The position numbers and the translations under genes are program-made. Under the pieces are notes generated by a model, which was not told where the DNA came from, made no database searches, and saw nothing but the letters and a program-made list of their open reading frames with translations. A DNA stretch of 64,000 bases, from positions 1,294,904-1,358,903 of the forward strand of contig JALPQD010000126.1 of NCBI GenBank assembly GCA_023101885.1. Direction: 5' to 3'. The DNA is from Typhlomys cinereus (Eukaryota; Chordata; Mammalia; Rodentia; Platacanthomyidae). Positions 11,713-22,981 of the stretch are shown piece by piece (position 1 is the stretch's first letter; each line of letters begins with the position of its first letter).

Positions 11713-12094
11713 TCATGGTTTGAAATGTAAGTTGTCCCCCACAGGCTCATGTGTTCAAATGTTCAGTTTGGGAAAATAATGGCACCTTTAGAAAGTGGAA
11801 CCTTGTTTAGGAAGGCAGTCATAGACGGTGGGCCTTGAGTTTGTTTAGCCCTGCCCTGCTTCAGTTAGTGGGTCTGTTCTTGAGTTTGCAACAGCAACAT
11901 TTAGGCTCCATGAAGGATGTGACTTGGATTGCTTCCAGCTTCTGCCAGTTAGCCATGCCTTTTCTGCCATAATGGACTGCCCCCCCCCTCCGGAACTATA
12001 AGCTCAATAAATCTCCATTTCTCCCTCTTTCTCTCCTTAAGTTGTTTGAGCTTCAGTGGTGTTGACAGCAGAGCAAAGAGTAACTAATATAGCA
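11713..12094 (+). mobile_element. ERVL-MaLR LTR
   Basis: Starts 'tcatggtttgaaatgtaag' and carries the family landmarks 'caggctcatgtgtt', 'ggcaccttt.ga.agtggaaccttg', 'gggccttgag', 'aataaatctc' and 'ccttaagttg'. It ends near 'gagtaactaat'. Same family as the LTRs at 35567, 37383 and 38972. The next LTR begins right after it. Confidence 0.75.
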
Positions 12095-12096
12095 AT

Positions 12097-12676
12097 TGAA
12101 GATTGAGACTAGTACATGTGGAAAGGATTAAGGGACATTTTATTAGAGGAGAGAAAGAATGGAACTCACAGACGTGAAGTCTGTAAGGGGCAAGAGAGTC
12201 AAAAAGAACTCACAGACTCCAGACATAGAATTCATGAGGGGCAAGGGAACTAAATGCAACTCACAGACTCTAGACTTGGAGTCCATGAGGGGCAAAAGAG
12301 TCCAAAAATGGCTGACAGGGTCAGGCGTCTTTATGGGGTTAGGCAGGCCCAAGAAAAGTGGCTTTTCCTTATTAGCTAACTCCAGTTTCTGCAAACCTTA
12401 TTAGAGCTTTTGGTCCCCTACATCTTATTGGTATGTTCATATTGGGGCCCAGGCCAGTCAACTTTGTGGTCCACTTCATGGTCTGAGGTCTGGTAGGTTC
12501 TCTTGAGGAATTTAGCTTATCTGTAGTGGAGAGCTCATCTCCATATCCTTTTATAAATAAAGGCGTGGCAACCTAATCTCTGTGGAGGATTTGAACTAGT
12601 TCCAACAGATTAATAGGTTATGTTCCTTCAGGATAATCCCAGCAGTGGGGGATAACATTCAAAGGCCTTCCCAACA
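12097..12676 (-). mobile_element. LTR (copy 2 of the family at 10343)
   Basis: Minus-strand LTR homologous along its whole length to 10343-10932, including 'gattaagg', 'ttattagagg', repeated 'aactcacagactc' blocks, 'ttcatattggggccca' and 'ggataatcccag'. It sits at the very end of the preceding MaLR LTR. No target duplication was seen. Confidence 0.72.
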
Positions 12677-12689
12677 TGGCCTTGTTCTG

Positions 12690-13000
12690 AATCTGCCTTA
12701 TTGGAACTTATGTGAGGTAGAACCTTGCTGGAGAAAGGCATGTCACAGTTAGTGGACCTGGGGATTGGCTACCTCTATCCTCTACCCTCTAATAGTTTGC
12801 TCTTTCAGTAGGCTATTACTCCTTTCCACTGCCATGATAATGTTGTCACCTTCAATCCCTTCTGCTATGGAACTGGCACCTTAATGGATTATGTTTTCCT
12901 TCTAGAATTATAAGCCAAATATATCTCCTTTTTCTCCCCTTAAGTTGCTTATGTCTCAGCATTACCTTATAGCAACAGAAAGAATAACCACTACAGATGC
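12690..13000 (+). mobile_element. ERVL-MaLR LTR, 3' part
   Basis: Diverged piece with 'gaggtagaaccttgctggag', 'cttctagaattataagccaaa', 'ccccttaagttgctt' and an 'aataaccactaca' end, matching the 3' two thirds of MaLR LTRs elsewhere in the window. Confidence 0.6.
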
Positions 13001-13149
13001 TTGCTTTAAAGTTTATGTAATACTGAGTTTTTGCAACAGAAACACTAATCTTGCCACCAGCAAAATCAAGATAAATGGCATTTTCCTCATCCATATCTTC
13101 CTTGTTGCAATCTTCTGATATTCTTGACTGAGACTAAATTAAAAAACAA

Positions 13150-13345
13150 TGGCTATGACTGGGCAGGTATACATATGCTTGTGGGCATGTGAGGATTCGA
13201 GGTTGACACTGAGATTCTTCTTTAATCATTTTCTGTCCTTGTCATTGTGTTAAGGTCTCTCACAGAACCTGAAGTTTGCTGACTGTGGCTAGTCTGGCTA
13301 TTGAGCTTGCTCATGGAAGCCTCTCATTCCACCTTGTGGTTGTTC
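13150..13345 (-). mobile_element. B4-like SINE fragment (minus)
   Basis: Minus-oriented text 'gcatgtgaggattcgaggttgacactgag', 'aggtctctcacagaacctgaagtt' and 'ggctagtctggctattgagc' follows the layout of rodent B4-type SINEs in antisense. Diverged; limits approximate. Confidence 0.55.
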
Positions 13346-13389
13346 AAACTATAGTCCTCACTTTAATGCAATAAGCACTTAAAGTCTTA

Positions 13390-13704
13390 TAATAGTTACT
13401 CTTCTGTGTTGCTATTAGACAACAGCCCAAGTCAAACAATTTAAGGGAGAAAGGGAGATTTATTCAGCTTATGGTACAAAAGGGGAGATACAGTCTTTCC
13501 TGGTGAAGGCAGCATGACTTGTGGCCGAAGTTGAAGATGGGCTAAGTCACTACAGATATCTTGGAGGCTCAGAGAGACAAGAGTTCTTGCTGCAAAACAG
13601 ACTTCTCCAGCAGGTAGGGTGGGACTAATCCACCTCAAGGCTTACTCCCTTTGACCACCTCCCAAACACATGAGATTGTTTTGGATACATTTCAAAACAT
13701 GACA
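13390..13704 (-). mobile_element. Solo ERVL-MaLR LTR (minus)
   Basis: Reverse-complemented it starts 'tgtcatgttttgaaatgtat', has 'ctcatgtgtttggga', 'gccttgaggtggattagtccc', and ends 'ccttaaattgtttgac...agtaactattat', i.e. the family at 38972. No internal region on either side. Confidence 0.75.
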
Positions 13705-14065
13705 GCTATTGATGTCTATAGACCTGGAATATTCTTTTTAATCTCTGTGCTTTCTAACCCTCTGCGATTTGTACTTTTTTGCAGATTGATTATTGAATAG
13801 GTCAATATTTTATTTTCTAATTAAGTACTCCTTTTTAAAGTAACAAACAACAGACAACCCACTGTAATGATCTAGGTATTTCTAATACCTTTTTAAGATT
13901 TAGTAGAGAAATTAACTAAATTTATTTATACTAATTGTAAATTGCACCCATGAAGCTTTTTACATGAGTCACATCTAAATCAGATGAATAATACTCAAAG
14001 ATTCTTGGGAAGATATCTTATATCAATTTGCTTTTGTGGTAATTGGATTTTTTGGAATCAATAGA

Positions 14066-14152
14066 GATGTTCCCTTGTAGCTCAGTGACAATGTGCTTGC
14101 CTAGTATGTGTGAGGACCTGGGTTAAACCCAGGACCATAAAAATAGATAGAC
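14066..14152 (+). mobile_element. ID-like tRNA-derived SINE
   Basis: 'gtagctcagtgacaatgtgcttgcctag' followed by 'ctgggttaaacccagga' and an A-rich end: the A-box and B-box halves of a tRNA-Ala-derived ID element, diverged. ID elements are a rodent marker. Too diverged and too short to be a tRNA gene. Confidence 0.7.
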
Positions 14153-14284
14153 TTTAGTTAATGGTATTTGGTCTTATTTTGGTCCCATGAAATAATTATG
14201 AACATATTTTGAAGACCATGCTGTTTTCACACACTTAATGCCAAGCAGGTTCTGTGAAGGAAGGATAAATCACATTTTCAAAGA

Positions 14285-14331
<47 letters not shown>

Positions 14332-14344
14332 TGTGTGTGTGTGT

Positions 14345-14378
<34 letters not shown>

Positions 14379-14589
14379 CTGTAAAGGACTAAGGGTGACT
14401 TCCAGAATCATTCTAGATTACTTCTATGTCTGTTTTGCTTCACTCTGGGATTTTCCAGGCTGTACCCACCAAGGCAGGAAATGCAAGCTACCACTATTTC
14501 TGCCTGGTATTTTTACATGGGAGCAGGATCAAAATTCTGACCTTCTGCTTGGAATGGAGAGTCAATCCTTGAGCCATTTCTCCATCCCT
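14285..14589 (-). mobile_element. Old tRNA-derived SINE (minus) with long TG array
   Basis: TG repeats with TCTG interruptions (14285-14382) form the tail. 'ggtgacttccagaatcattctagatt' and 'tttgcttcactctgggattttccagg' match the old SINE body in reverse, and the tRNA-like head ends near 'ccatttctccatccct'. Confidence 0.75.
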
Positions 14590-14934
14590 AATATATACAC
14601 ATTAAGCTAGTCATTTATTTTTGTTTTGCTTCAGATTGTATACATACATATACATATATGGACATAAAATTTCTTACAAATATATTCACTGAATATTTTA
14701 CTATAAATTGGTTTAATCCATCTTTACATTCTTTTACATAGAACTTCTGTACCACTATCCTACCTTTTCCACAGCTTGTATTCTTTTAAAAATTATGATT
14801 CTATTAGACATTATAAATCCTGTCTTTCAGTTTATAATTAATAGCTAAGATATACTTTGTAATTGTCACATTTCTTAAGCAGAATCATGAAGCGAAAGCA
14901 TTATTTGCTGTTTTGTTTATATTCATTAAAAGTA

Positions 14935-15120
14935 TGCTTTCACTTTTTTATTAATTTTTCTACTTTTACAAACATATTGAGTTTTCTTTCCAGCTTCCCT
15001 CCGCCTCTCTTTCCTCCCTCTCATTCCCTTCCTTCCCTTCACCATTCCCTCTCTTACCCTCCCACCCTTCTGCCTATATGCTTCTATGTACCTCAGGGTT
15101 CAATCTGCCTACTACACTTC
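14935..15120 (-). mobile_element. L1 3'UTR end fragment (minus)
   Basis: 'ttctacttttacaaacatattgag' followed by a long pyrimidine tract (ccctcc/ttccc) and 'cctcagggttcaatctgcct' is the reversed 3' end of an L1, also seen at 50745-50965. Severely 5'-truncated. Confidence 0.6.
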
Positions 15121-15123
15121 AGG

Positions 15124-15290
15124 GCCCAGTGGGCAGAGCCTGGAAAGTCCTAGAGTGAAGCATAAAGGACGTAGAAACAATCCAGGATGATTCCCAAAGT
15201 CACCTTTGGCCCTCCATAGGCACACGCACAGTGCTTTCTGATACACATGTACACACATGCACATACACAGAAAAATGCACATGGAAAAGA
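15124..15290 (+). mobile_element. Old SINE, 3' half
   Basis: Begins in the body at 'gtgggcagagcctggaaagtcc', continues 'gaagcataaaggacgtagaaacaatccaggatgattccc', and ends in CACA/ACATGCACAT repeats. The tRNA head is missing. Confidence 0.68.
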
Positions 15291-16375
15291 GTTGTCTAAG
15301 CATACACAATTAGTTCTAGTTCTTCTGAGCCCTTGAGGTTTTCATTTATAAAATGTAGCTTTCCATTGTCATCTACTTGCAAAAATACAGTATGAGGAAT
15401 GAGCTTTATTTTAGCTTCATATTTAACATCATTGCCTTTGCTGTGTATCAGCAATATTATTTCCATTTAATAATTCAAGTTAGTCATTTCAATCAGTACT
15501 GTAACTTCTCTCTCTTCTACATATTTTCCTTTCAGTTTCCCTCTTTCTTTTCTTTTTCTTTAAATTTCTTAATATAATGCCATTAACAACCTGAAACTAT
15601 ATAGGTCAATTACTTAAAAATTAAGATTACTATATTCCACACTGGAAATACATACATTTGGAATTCTAAATAAGAGCCTAGACTTGTGATAATCAGAAAT
15701 AAAACAGTCTCTAGAAATAATCAGAAAGTCACCAATTTTCCTAGATAATTTACCGTAATTCTTATTTCAGTTTTCATGCTGTTTTGCTTGTTCTCTGGAC
15801 TCTTTCTACAAAATGATCAAGATATTGGCAAGCTTTATGAAAAATCAAAATTCACTCCAAATTTAAAATCCTGAACCATTAATCCAAGACTTGATAAAAT
15901 AGCACCCAAAGCATTTTTAAACATTATTCCAGTACTATCATCAGTATAATTCTTAAAAGTTTTCATGAAGGGAATGTCTTCTTGACTGTTTATGCACCAG
16001 CTTCAAAGATTGTGTGATATGCGAGTAGAAAGAAAACACATACCAAAAATGCAAAAATATTCCTCAACCCAAAATATTCAAATTCATAATTATTATCACC
16101 TCAGTGATTAAAATGTATTCATTGTGATAATAATGAAATTAATGTGTCTATGTAGTGATTGTGTTCTATGTGCCAGAGAATCATGAACACCTCTTCAGAT
16201 ATTATTACTTAATAAAAGGATCACAGATTTGTTCAGATATCCCTTTTCCCATACCTGTGCAACTCAGGGAAAATTGGGACTGATTTGCTCAGGAGTGATC
16301 AGATGGCCTGACGTAATCACAAAGACAGAGTAGAAAATCAGTTTATGAGCTTATAAAAAGGTTTATTCTCTCCTC
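15291..16375. other. AT-rich unassigned DNA
   Basis: No gene or confident repeat seen. Confidence 0.4.
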
Positions 16376-16383
16376 AAAGAGCA

Positions 16384-16582
16384 TATTAAAGGACTCTCTG
16401 GGAATTGGGGTGGGAGGCACTGAGGGATGGGGAGGGAAGGGTGAGGGGAGGGGGAGGAGGGGATTCAGGGCGAGGAGGAGGGAGGGAGGGAACCGGTGTA
16501 CCTATTAAGTTTGCATGAGTGGAAATAATAATAATAAAAAAGTTATAAAGTAAAGAAATAACCAAGTCAAAAAAAAAAAAAA
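16384..16582 (+). mobile_element. L1 3' end, truncated inside the 3'UTR
   Basis: Starts at 'tattaaaggactctctggga', runs through the G-rich tract and 'cctattaagtttgcatgag' to a poly(A) of 17 or more. An 8-bp duplication 'aaagagca' flanks it (16376-16383 and 16583-16590). Confidence 0.85.
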
Positions 16583-16599
16583 AAAGAGCAGGAGAATCA

Positions 16600-17227
16600 C
16601 TTCTTTTTTTGCTGCCTAGACTATTGCAGCTATTGCATGTACTCGTCTTCAAAGGTAGCCAAATGTGTGGGATGAAGTTAAAAGAATTTTAAAGAAGTTT
16701 GATCCTTTATGACATCACTGAGCTACTTAATTACATATCCTAATACTATCCCTTATCTCTCAGCTTTGTGATATTAAAGATAGTGCATTTACTTATCTTC
16801 TAATCCAATGGGAAACAGAGATTCTGTCTCTAGAGCATGAAGGCATGTTACCAGATACACTGGAAGATAAAATGTGTTATCTCAGCTAAATTCCAAAAGT
16901 AAACACAGATCTTTGCCTCTCAAGATTTCATTTACAAAGATAGTACATATGCCTTTTAAGATCCCTTAATTACCAACTCTAAAGTTTAAAGAAAGCAACT
17001 GAAAGCTGTAACACTGTCAGTTTATCAGAGAGTTTCTGTTTTACAGGTACTTTGAATCTTTCTGGTGATGTTTTTGGAAACATCTTTCCCCTGTGCCTCA
17101 CAATTTCTAAATTAACCATTGGTTGGATAACATTTAGTCAATTCAGCATTGAATAAGCAGATAGTGAGTGACAAATACCTAATGTGACTGCACATAGAGT
17201 GATCTTGTTTAACATGCACTAATCTGC
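16600..17227. other. AT-rich unassigned DNA
   Basis: No gene or confident repeat seen. Confidence 0.4.
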
Positions 17228-17244
17228 ATAAAATATATTTTATG

Positions 17245-17640
17245 CTAGACTTTGGGGGATCATTGACATGTCAGTCATTGTGCAGGTCATGCAAAGTCTG
17301 ATTATGGCTACTCAGGCACTAGGATCCTCAGAGGCAAGGGATTAACAGTCATAATAGTGTACCCATACTAAAGGGGAGCCCAAGAAAGGGCTCTGGGAAA
17401 TGCCACTTCATCCTTACACCTCATTAGAGTGGAGGGCTCAGAGGGAAGTTTGACATTCACACTAAAGGATGCTCCAGGGAATGGGAGATGGAGAAGGAGG
17501 GAGACACTGGGAGAAAGGGAGGGAGGAGAGTGAAAGAAGGGGAAAGAGGGGAAGGGTGCAATGGGGTCTGGGGAGGGGTAGAGGGAAGGAGGAGACTGGG
17601 GTACCTATTAAGAGTGTATGATTGGGAAAAATAAATAAAT
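17245..17640 (+). mobile_element. L1 3'UTR insertion with inverted 5' segment
   Basis: The part from about 17311 to 17640 is L1 3'UTR in plus orientation ('cactaggatcctcagaggcaagggattaacagtc' to the A-rich end). The part at 17245-17310 matches the adjacent upstream 3'UTR sequence but reversed: it reads like the plus-strand text of the minus-strand L1-A near 20955-21020. Flanking duplication 'ataaaatatattttatg' at 17228-17244 and 'ataaaatatatattttatg' at 17641-17659 (a 2-bp difference) encloses both parts, so this is one insertion with a twin-priming type 5' inversion. Confidence 0.85.
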
Positions 17641-17789
17641 ATAAAATATATATTTTATGTTAAAACTCAGAAAATTTACATTACATATCATTTTTATACA
17701 TCTGTAAATAATTCAGAAATTAAGCCTCTTAGTACTTAATCATATATACAACTCAAACACATACAAAATAAGAGCTTTAAAGATTCATT

Positions 17790-18090
17790 AGTTTCCTTTA
17801 TGTGACAAATACCCTGACTAAAATAACTTAAAGTAGACAAGTTTTATTTTGGCTCATGATTCTAGGTCATAGCCCATCATAACATGGAGATTAATGCTAC
17901 AGGAGTAGTGAGGCTACTAGCCATGTTGCATCCACAACCAAGAAGCAATAAACAAAAGAGAGATACAAATAAATTCATGCTTGCTGGTGCTCACCTGTCC
18001 TCCACCTTTATACAACTTCATATTCTACTTTATGTAGGTGATAGAAACTAGAGTTGATTGAACTTTAAAAGAGATATGCCCATAAAATTA
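17790..18090 (-). mobile_element. Probable MaLR-type LTR (minus)
   Basis: 'tgacaaataccctgactaaaataac' followed by 'gttttattttggctcatgattctagg' and 'gccatgttgcatccacaacca' resembles the reversed 3' end of rodent MaLR-type LTRs. Diverged; family not fixed. Confidence 0.4.
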
Positions 18091-18179
18091 GGTAGAAAAT
18101 AAACGGAAAAAGAGAAGACCATGTTGGATAGGTCCACTAGATGATTTATAAAAATGTTATTTTACACAATAGCAACAAA

Positions 18180-20010
18180 AGGGAATCAGTCAACATGTCT
18201 ATCAACCAACAGGGGAACAGATAATGAAAATGTCATATACACAATGGAATGCTGTGGAATTTGCTGGATTTTGAAAATTGAAGGAACTGGATAATTTAAT
18301 ATTAAGGTATCTCAAACACAGAAAGTTAAGTACTGCATGTTCTCTCTTGTATGTGTATGCTAAAACTGATATCCTTGTCAATGTATTTGTATTAGAATCA
18401 CTGTAAGAGCCAGAAAATTCAAAGGGACCAATGAGTGGGAATGAATGAGTAGGATGAAACCTTTTAAAGTAGTGATTTAGGATAATGTGAAAAGTAGGGT
18501 GAGGGAGGGAATAATTGTGAAAAATATATAGTGTGGAATGAGGGGATGGGCGATAGGAAGGACCGAGGGACTTAAAAAAAAAAAAACCAACTTAAAATTG
18601 TGGGATGCAACCGCAAAGGAGCCTTCTATTCTAGTAATATGTCAAAAAAAGTCTTTTAAAGAAAGGAACAAGAATGAGCAGCTCCCATGCACAGGAGCAT
18701 AAAGTGAGGAAAACAGGAGAAAAAAAGAGAAAATCTCTGACCTGATCCACTTAGAACCCAGTGACAAAACTATACTAGAAGTAGCAGTAATGTGACACTT
18801 CCTGATAAAATGTTGGTAATAGAGGATCAAAAACCCCGAAACATTATACATATTTTCCATTGCTCTTAGTTGTTCTCCAAAAAAACTGTCAGTAAGACCA
18901 TATTACTGAAGATGCAATACATATGGATCACAAAATATGGGCAAAATACATAAACTAGAACGGGTCTGAGAATTTCCTCCTTTCTAGATAACTTACTCAG
19001 TACCAAGTAATATTGTAGAAGCTACTGGGGCAGAGAAATAATCATAGGCCTAATCCAACTCATGAGATCTACAAGTTGTAATTAAAAATCACTATGGCAA
19101 TAGAGGACCACCAGTGTAATAGTGGCATGAGTATCAAAGAAAAAACCAACTGCTTTGTGACTGAATTCAAGACTCTCTTGTCAGAATGGAACACATTCCT
19201 GTTACTGTTAACTAGAACAAGTACATAAAAAAGGGGAGGAAACAGATCAATATGGAAAAGCAGCCAATGAAACTACAGATTGAGAAACAGTACATCAAAT
19301 TGCTCTGTAAAGAGGTGCTGTTATACTCATAGATTAGCACTCAGTCTAGAAATCTTCTACAACAGAGGTAGAGAATCTCAATGCCCTCACAGGATGCAGC
19401 CAAGGACAGTAGAAGAGCAGTGAAGTGGAAAGCAATGGCCAGCCATGATGCAGTGTGCTGGCAACCTAGCAAGGTTCACTCAGAATCAGGTCAGCCTAAT
19501 CTCTCCCCTCCTAAGGCATTGGGAACCTCACAGAAAGGAGTTGGTGAATTTGTAAGCACCTAAAATTGGAAGGTTTATCACTGGAGAAAACTTTCCATTC
19601 AAGATAGAACTGCTACATCTAAGAATTTACTACAGTGAGATTTGTCCTTACCAGACCTGCATAATAACTGATATACCAACATGCCCCCATAAGACTATAG
19701 AGGAACTCAAGAGAGATAAGAACATACAGTGGAAACCATGGGGACTGAAGTTGGATAAGTGAAGGGAAATGTTCCTATCAATGGGGTGAACCAAAGGATG
19801 GCAACTTTGTATGCCACAATTGGTCTGAACCCCCACAACAGTAGACAAGCCAGAGGGAATCTTGGGATCCATAGAAGACAGGCAGGAGGGTGGAAGAGAG
19901 TGGCATAGATTGATGAAAGGGAGCAAAATGGGAGGGAATGGGATTGAGGGAAGCAGGGATAAGTACTCAATATCCTTTTAAAACTAGAAAAATAAAATTT
20001 TAAGAAAAGA
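18180..20010 (+). mobile_element. Old L1: ORF2 C-terminus and 3'UTR
   Basis: 'caacatgtctatcaaccaac...ataatgaaaatg..' and 'acaatggaatgctgtggaat' correspond to the C-terminal end of ORF2 (compare 5780-5880), followed by 'ctcaaacacagaaagttaagtac'. A long 3'UTR then ends 'actagaaaaataaaattttaag' at about 20005. Much more diverged than the other L1s, with no usable reading frame. Confidence 0.7.
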
Positions 20011-20224
20011 TGTATTCAAAAACTAATTCATGGGCAATAGCAAAGTATTCTTGAAAGCAAATCAACATTTTCAAGAATTAAATTATTAGGATTTACATGT
20101 ATGGAAAACATTTGTAATAAATAAATATTATTTGCAGAAAAAATGTTATTTTAATAGGTCAAAAATGTATATCGTTCAAAATTAGAAGTACACATCAAAT
20201 ATAGTACTCCCTAGTTTCAAAGAA

Positions 20225-20627
20225 CTTTTAGTGTATTCTGTTATGTTCAGAGACAGTGATCTGTAACAGGGCTGTGAACAAAAGGAAGCCACTCTTGCAA
20301 GCCAGTCTCAACCCCCAATGAAGTTGAGATACGAAATTTTTAACCTGCTCATTTATAAGAGAACTAACCAGGCGATGTGAGTCTAAAGGTCAGAACATGA
20401 CATAATGACTATTCCTGGAACTGCCCTCAGCAAACACCAGATGTCCCCATGATGCTGACTAAGACTGTTTATCTTGTTATCTGTATCATTCCATTTGGCT
20501 TAGATCCTAGGGGCACTTTCACTGTGATTTTTTCTGTATAAACACCCATTAGAGAAATGGCTGATGGCTTCATTTTGGGGTTCTCCCCCATACATACCCA
20601 CTGACCAGTGAATAAATTGACTTTCTT
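20225..20627 (+). mobile_element. LTR, family shared with 9506-9990
   Basis: LTR-like order of 'cagcaaacaccagatgtcc', 'ttggcttagatc', TATA-like 'tgtataaacac' and 'gaataaattgac' near the end. Its right edge coincides with the A-rich (T-rich on plus) end of L1-A, which inserted at or near it. Confidence 0.6.
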
Positions 20628-21784
20628 TTTTTAAATTTATTTATTTTTTTGCTCATACAAACATAACAGGTACCACTGCCCCATCCCTCCCTCCACCCCT
20701 CCGTAGATCTCCCTAATCCCTCCCCCTTTTTTCCCTTCCTTTCCCCCCTCCCTCCATTTCTCCCAGAGTCCCCTCCCCCATCTCTGAAGCATCTTTTAGT
20801 GTGTATATCAAACTTTCCTCTGGGTCCTCCTCTCTGTTGACGTGTAAGGACTCAGTGGCATTTCCTAAAATTCTTTCTTGTGTTCCCCTTAAGTATACTA
20901 ACACTATTGCGACTGTTAATCCCTTGCTTCTAAGGATCCTAGTGCCTTTAGTCCATGCTAGACTTTAAGGGGTCAATGATAAGTTGGTCATTGCGCAGAT
21001 CACGCAGAGTCCTATTACAATTGCTTCTGCCCTAACTTGTGTGCAGTATCTTGCATATCTTGACTCCTCCCATCCTTCTGCTTTTACAATCTTACCAACC
21101 CTTCTTCCACAAATTTCCCTGAGCTTCAGGATGGGGAGAAATTAGAAAGACCTGGTTCTAGGTGGTTGATGTAGTGTCTCTGATGTTCTGAATTATGGTT
21201 TGTTGATTTTTTTTTCAGTTTTGCTGCTCCTGCAATGCCCTTGGCTCCATCCTGATGGGTATTGGATGTCACCCCCTGGCCAGAGATAAAAAGCTATTAA
21301 AATAGAGTCTTATTATAAGGATAGATTCAAAGGTAGATGGAATAAGAGTAGGAGACTGTGGTGAGGGATGTGTCAGTCTCCCATTACAAAATGGTTACCT
21401 TCTAGCTGCCAGACTATGCCCTCCCGTTCTGGTAAGATCATACCCCGTCAGTTGCAAGTGACCAGGAAGGAAAGTCTATGAGCTTAACAAGATGTCTCAT
21501 TACTGACATGCAGTCCTTGATGGTGGCCTATTATCTCTGCTGTAGCATGATCCCCTCTCTCCTTGTTTCTGAAGGGGCCCTCCTTACCCTTCTCTTCTGT
21601 TTATAATCTTTGAAATTACTGTAGGTATTACAGAGATTTATCTTTGAGTGTGTCTCTAAGTGGGTTTGGTACTAGGATCCACCCATTAGGGAGTATATAT
21701 GGCACTTAATTTTCTGTGTCTGGGATATTTCACTCAATATAATTCTTTCTAATTTCATCCATTTCCCAGCAAATTGCATTAATT

Positions 21785-22981
21785 CATCATTTTTGATGGC
21801 TGAGTAGTATTCCATTGTTTAAATGTACCACATTTTCATTATCCACTCGTCAACTGTTGGATATTTGGGCTGATTCCACGACTTTGCTATTGTAAACAGT
21901 GCTGCTATGAACATGGTCATGCTTGTTCCATCAAGGTGAATATTTGCTATATGTGGGGTTATTCCCCAAAGTGGAATAGCTGGGTCATATGGCATTTCAA
22001 TCTTTAACTTCTTTAAGCCAGATAGCTTGCCACAGCGGTTGTATGAGCCTGTATTCCCACCAGCAATGTAGGAGAGTTCCCCTCTCTCCACATCCTCTCC
22101 AGCATTTGGTGTTGTTCGTATTGTGGTTTTTGCCATCCTGACTGGGGTGAGATGATATCTCAGGGAAGTTTTGATTTGCATTTCCCTGATGGCTAAGGAT
22201 GTGGAGCATTTTTTAAGATATTTATTAGACATTTTAATTTTGTCCCTGGTAAAGTTCTTTTAAGTTTCAAGGCCCATTTTTTAATTGGCCCTCTTGTTTC
22301 CTTGGTGTTTAGTTTTCTTAAATAATTATTTTTTTATTGTTTATTATTTATTCAATTGTGCATGTATGCGTGTGTGCGTGTGCATATGTATGTGTGTGTG
22401 TGTAGAACCACGGACGAATTCGGGAACCACCATGGACCACCTCCACTTCCTTGTTTTCTCTGCCCCAGGATCCACAGGCTCCACCCTACAAGGAACAGAA
22501 ACACAAGCCACCCCGCTTCCGCCTGGTGTCTATACGTGGGGTCTAGGATCTGAACTCAGGACCTTCCACCTGCAAGGCAGAGGCTTAACCCCTGAGCCAC
22601 CTCTCCAGCCCTGGTGTTTAGTTTTCTAAGTTCTTTGTGCACTCTGGATAATAGAGCTCTATCAGATGTATGGTTAGTGAAGATTTTCTCCTATCTGTGG
22701 TTTGCCTTTGTGCTCAAGTTACAATCTCTTTATCTGAACAGAAGCTCTTTAATTTCATAAGATCTCATCTGTTGAGTGTTGGTTGTATTGACTGTACTAT
22801 TGGATTTCCGATTAGGAACTGTCCGGTTAGTCCAATTAGCTCCAGGGTGGTCCCTACCCTTTCAACTAAGATTTTTGTAGTCTCTGGCCTTATATTGAGG
22901 TCCTTGATACATTTGGAATTAAGTCTTGTACATGGTTACAAGTACGGGTCCAGTTTTAATCTTCTGCATGTGGAGATCGAG
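21785..22981 (-). pseudogene. L1-A ORF2, C-terminal part
   Basis: Encodes the C-terminal domain of L1 ORF2p, with recognisable [22 protein letters not shown] text in fragments and '[23 protein letters not shown]' homology across 21819-22232. Broken by frameshifts (two frames are needed across 21997-22232), by the SINE and by L1-B. It continues, in the sense of the element, upstream from 29370. Confidence 0.88.
22319..22611 (-). mobile_element. Young B2-superfamily SINE (minus)
   Basis: Perfect 16-bp target duplication 'tggtgtttagttttct' at 22303-22318 and 22612-22627. The body is interchangeable with the other young copies. Inserted in L1-A ORF2. Confidence 0.95.

Larger units (their letters stand above)
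20628..22981 (-). mobile_element. L1-A, 3' part (split by L1-B)
   Basis: Minus-strand L1 3' portion: A-rich end at 20628-20660, reversed G-rich tract (20680-20780), 3'UTR to about 21785, then the ORF2 C-terminus. The sequence stops at 'tggagatcgag' (22981) and resumes in register at 29360, 'ggagatcgagttttaccagc'. The young L1-B therefore landed here and made the 10-bp duplication 'ggagatcgag'. A young SINE interrupts at 22319-22611. Confidence 0.92.

Noticed and set aside
14066..14152. tRNA-like sequence
   Set aside because: Lacks a complete cloverleaf and has an A-rich tail; it is an ID-like SINE, not a tRNA gene.
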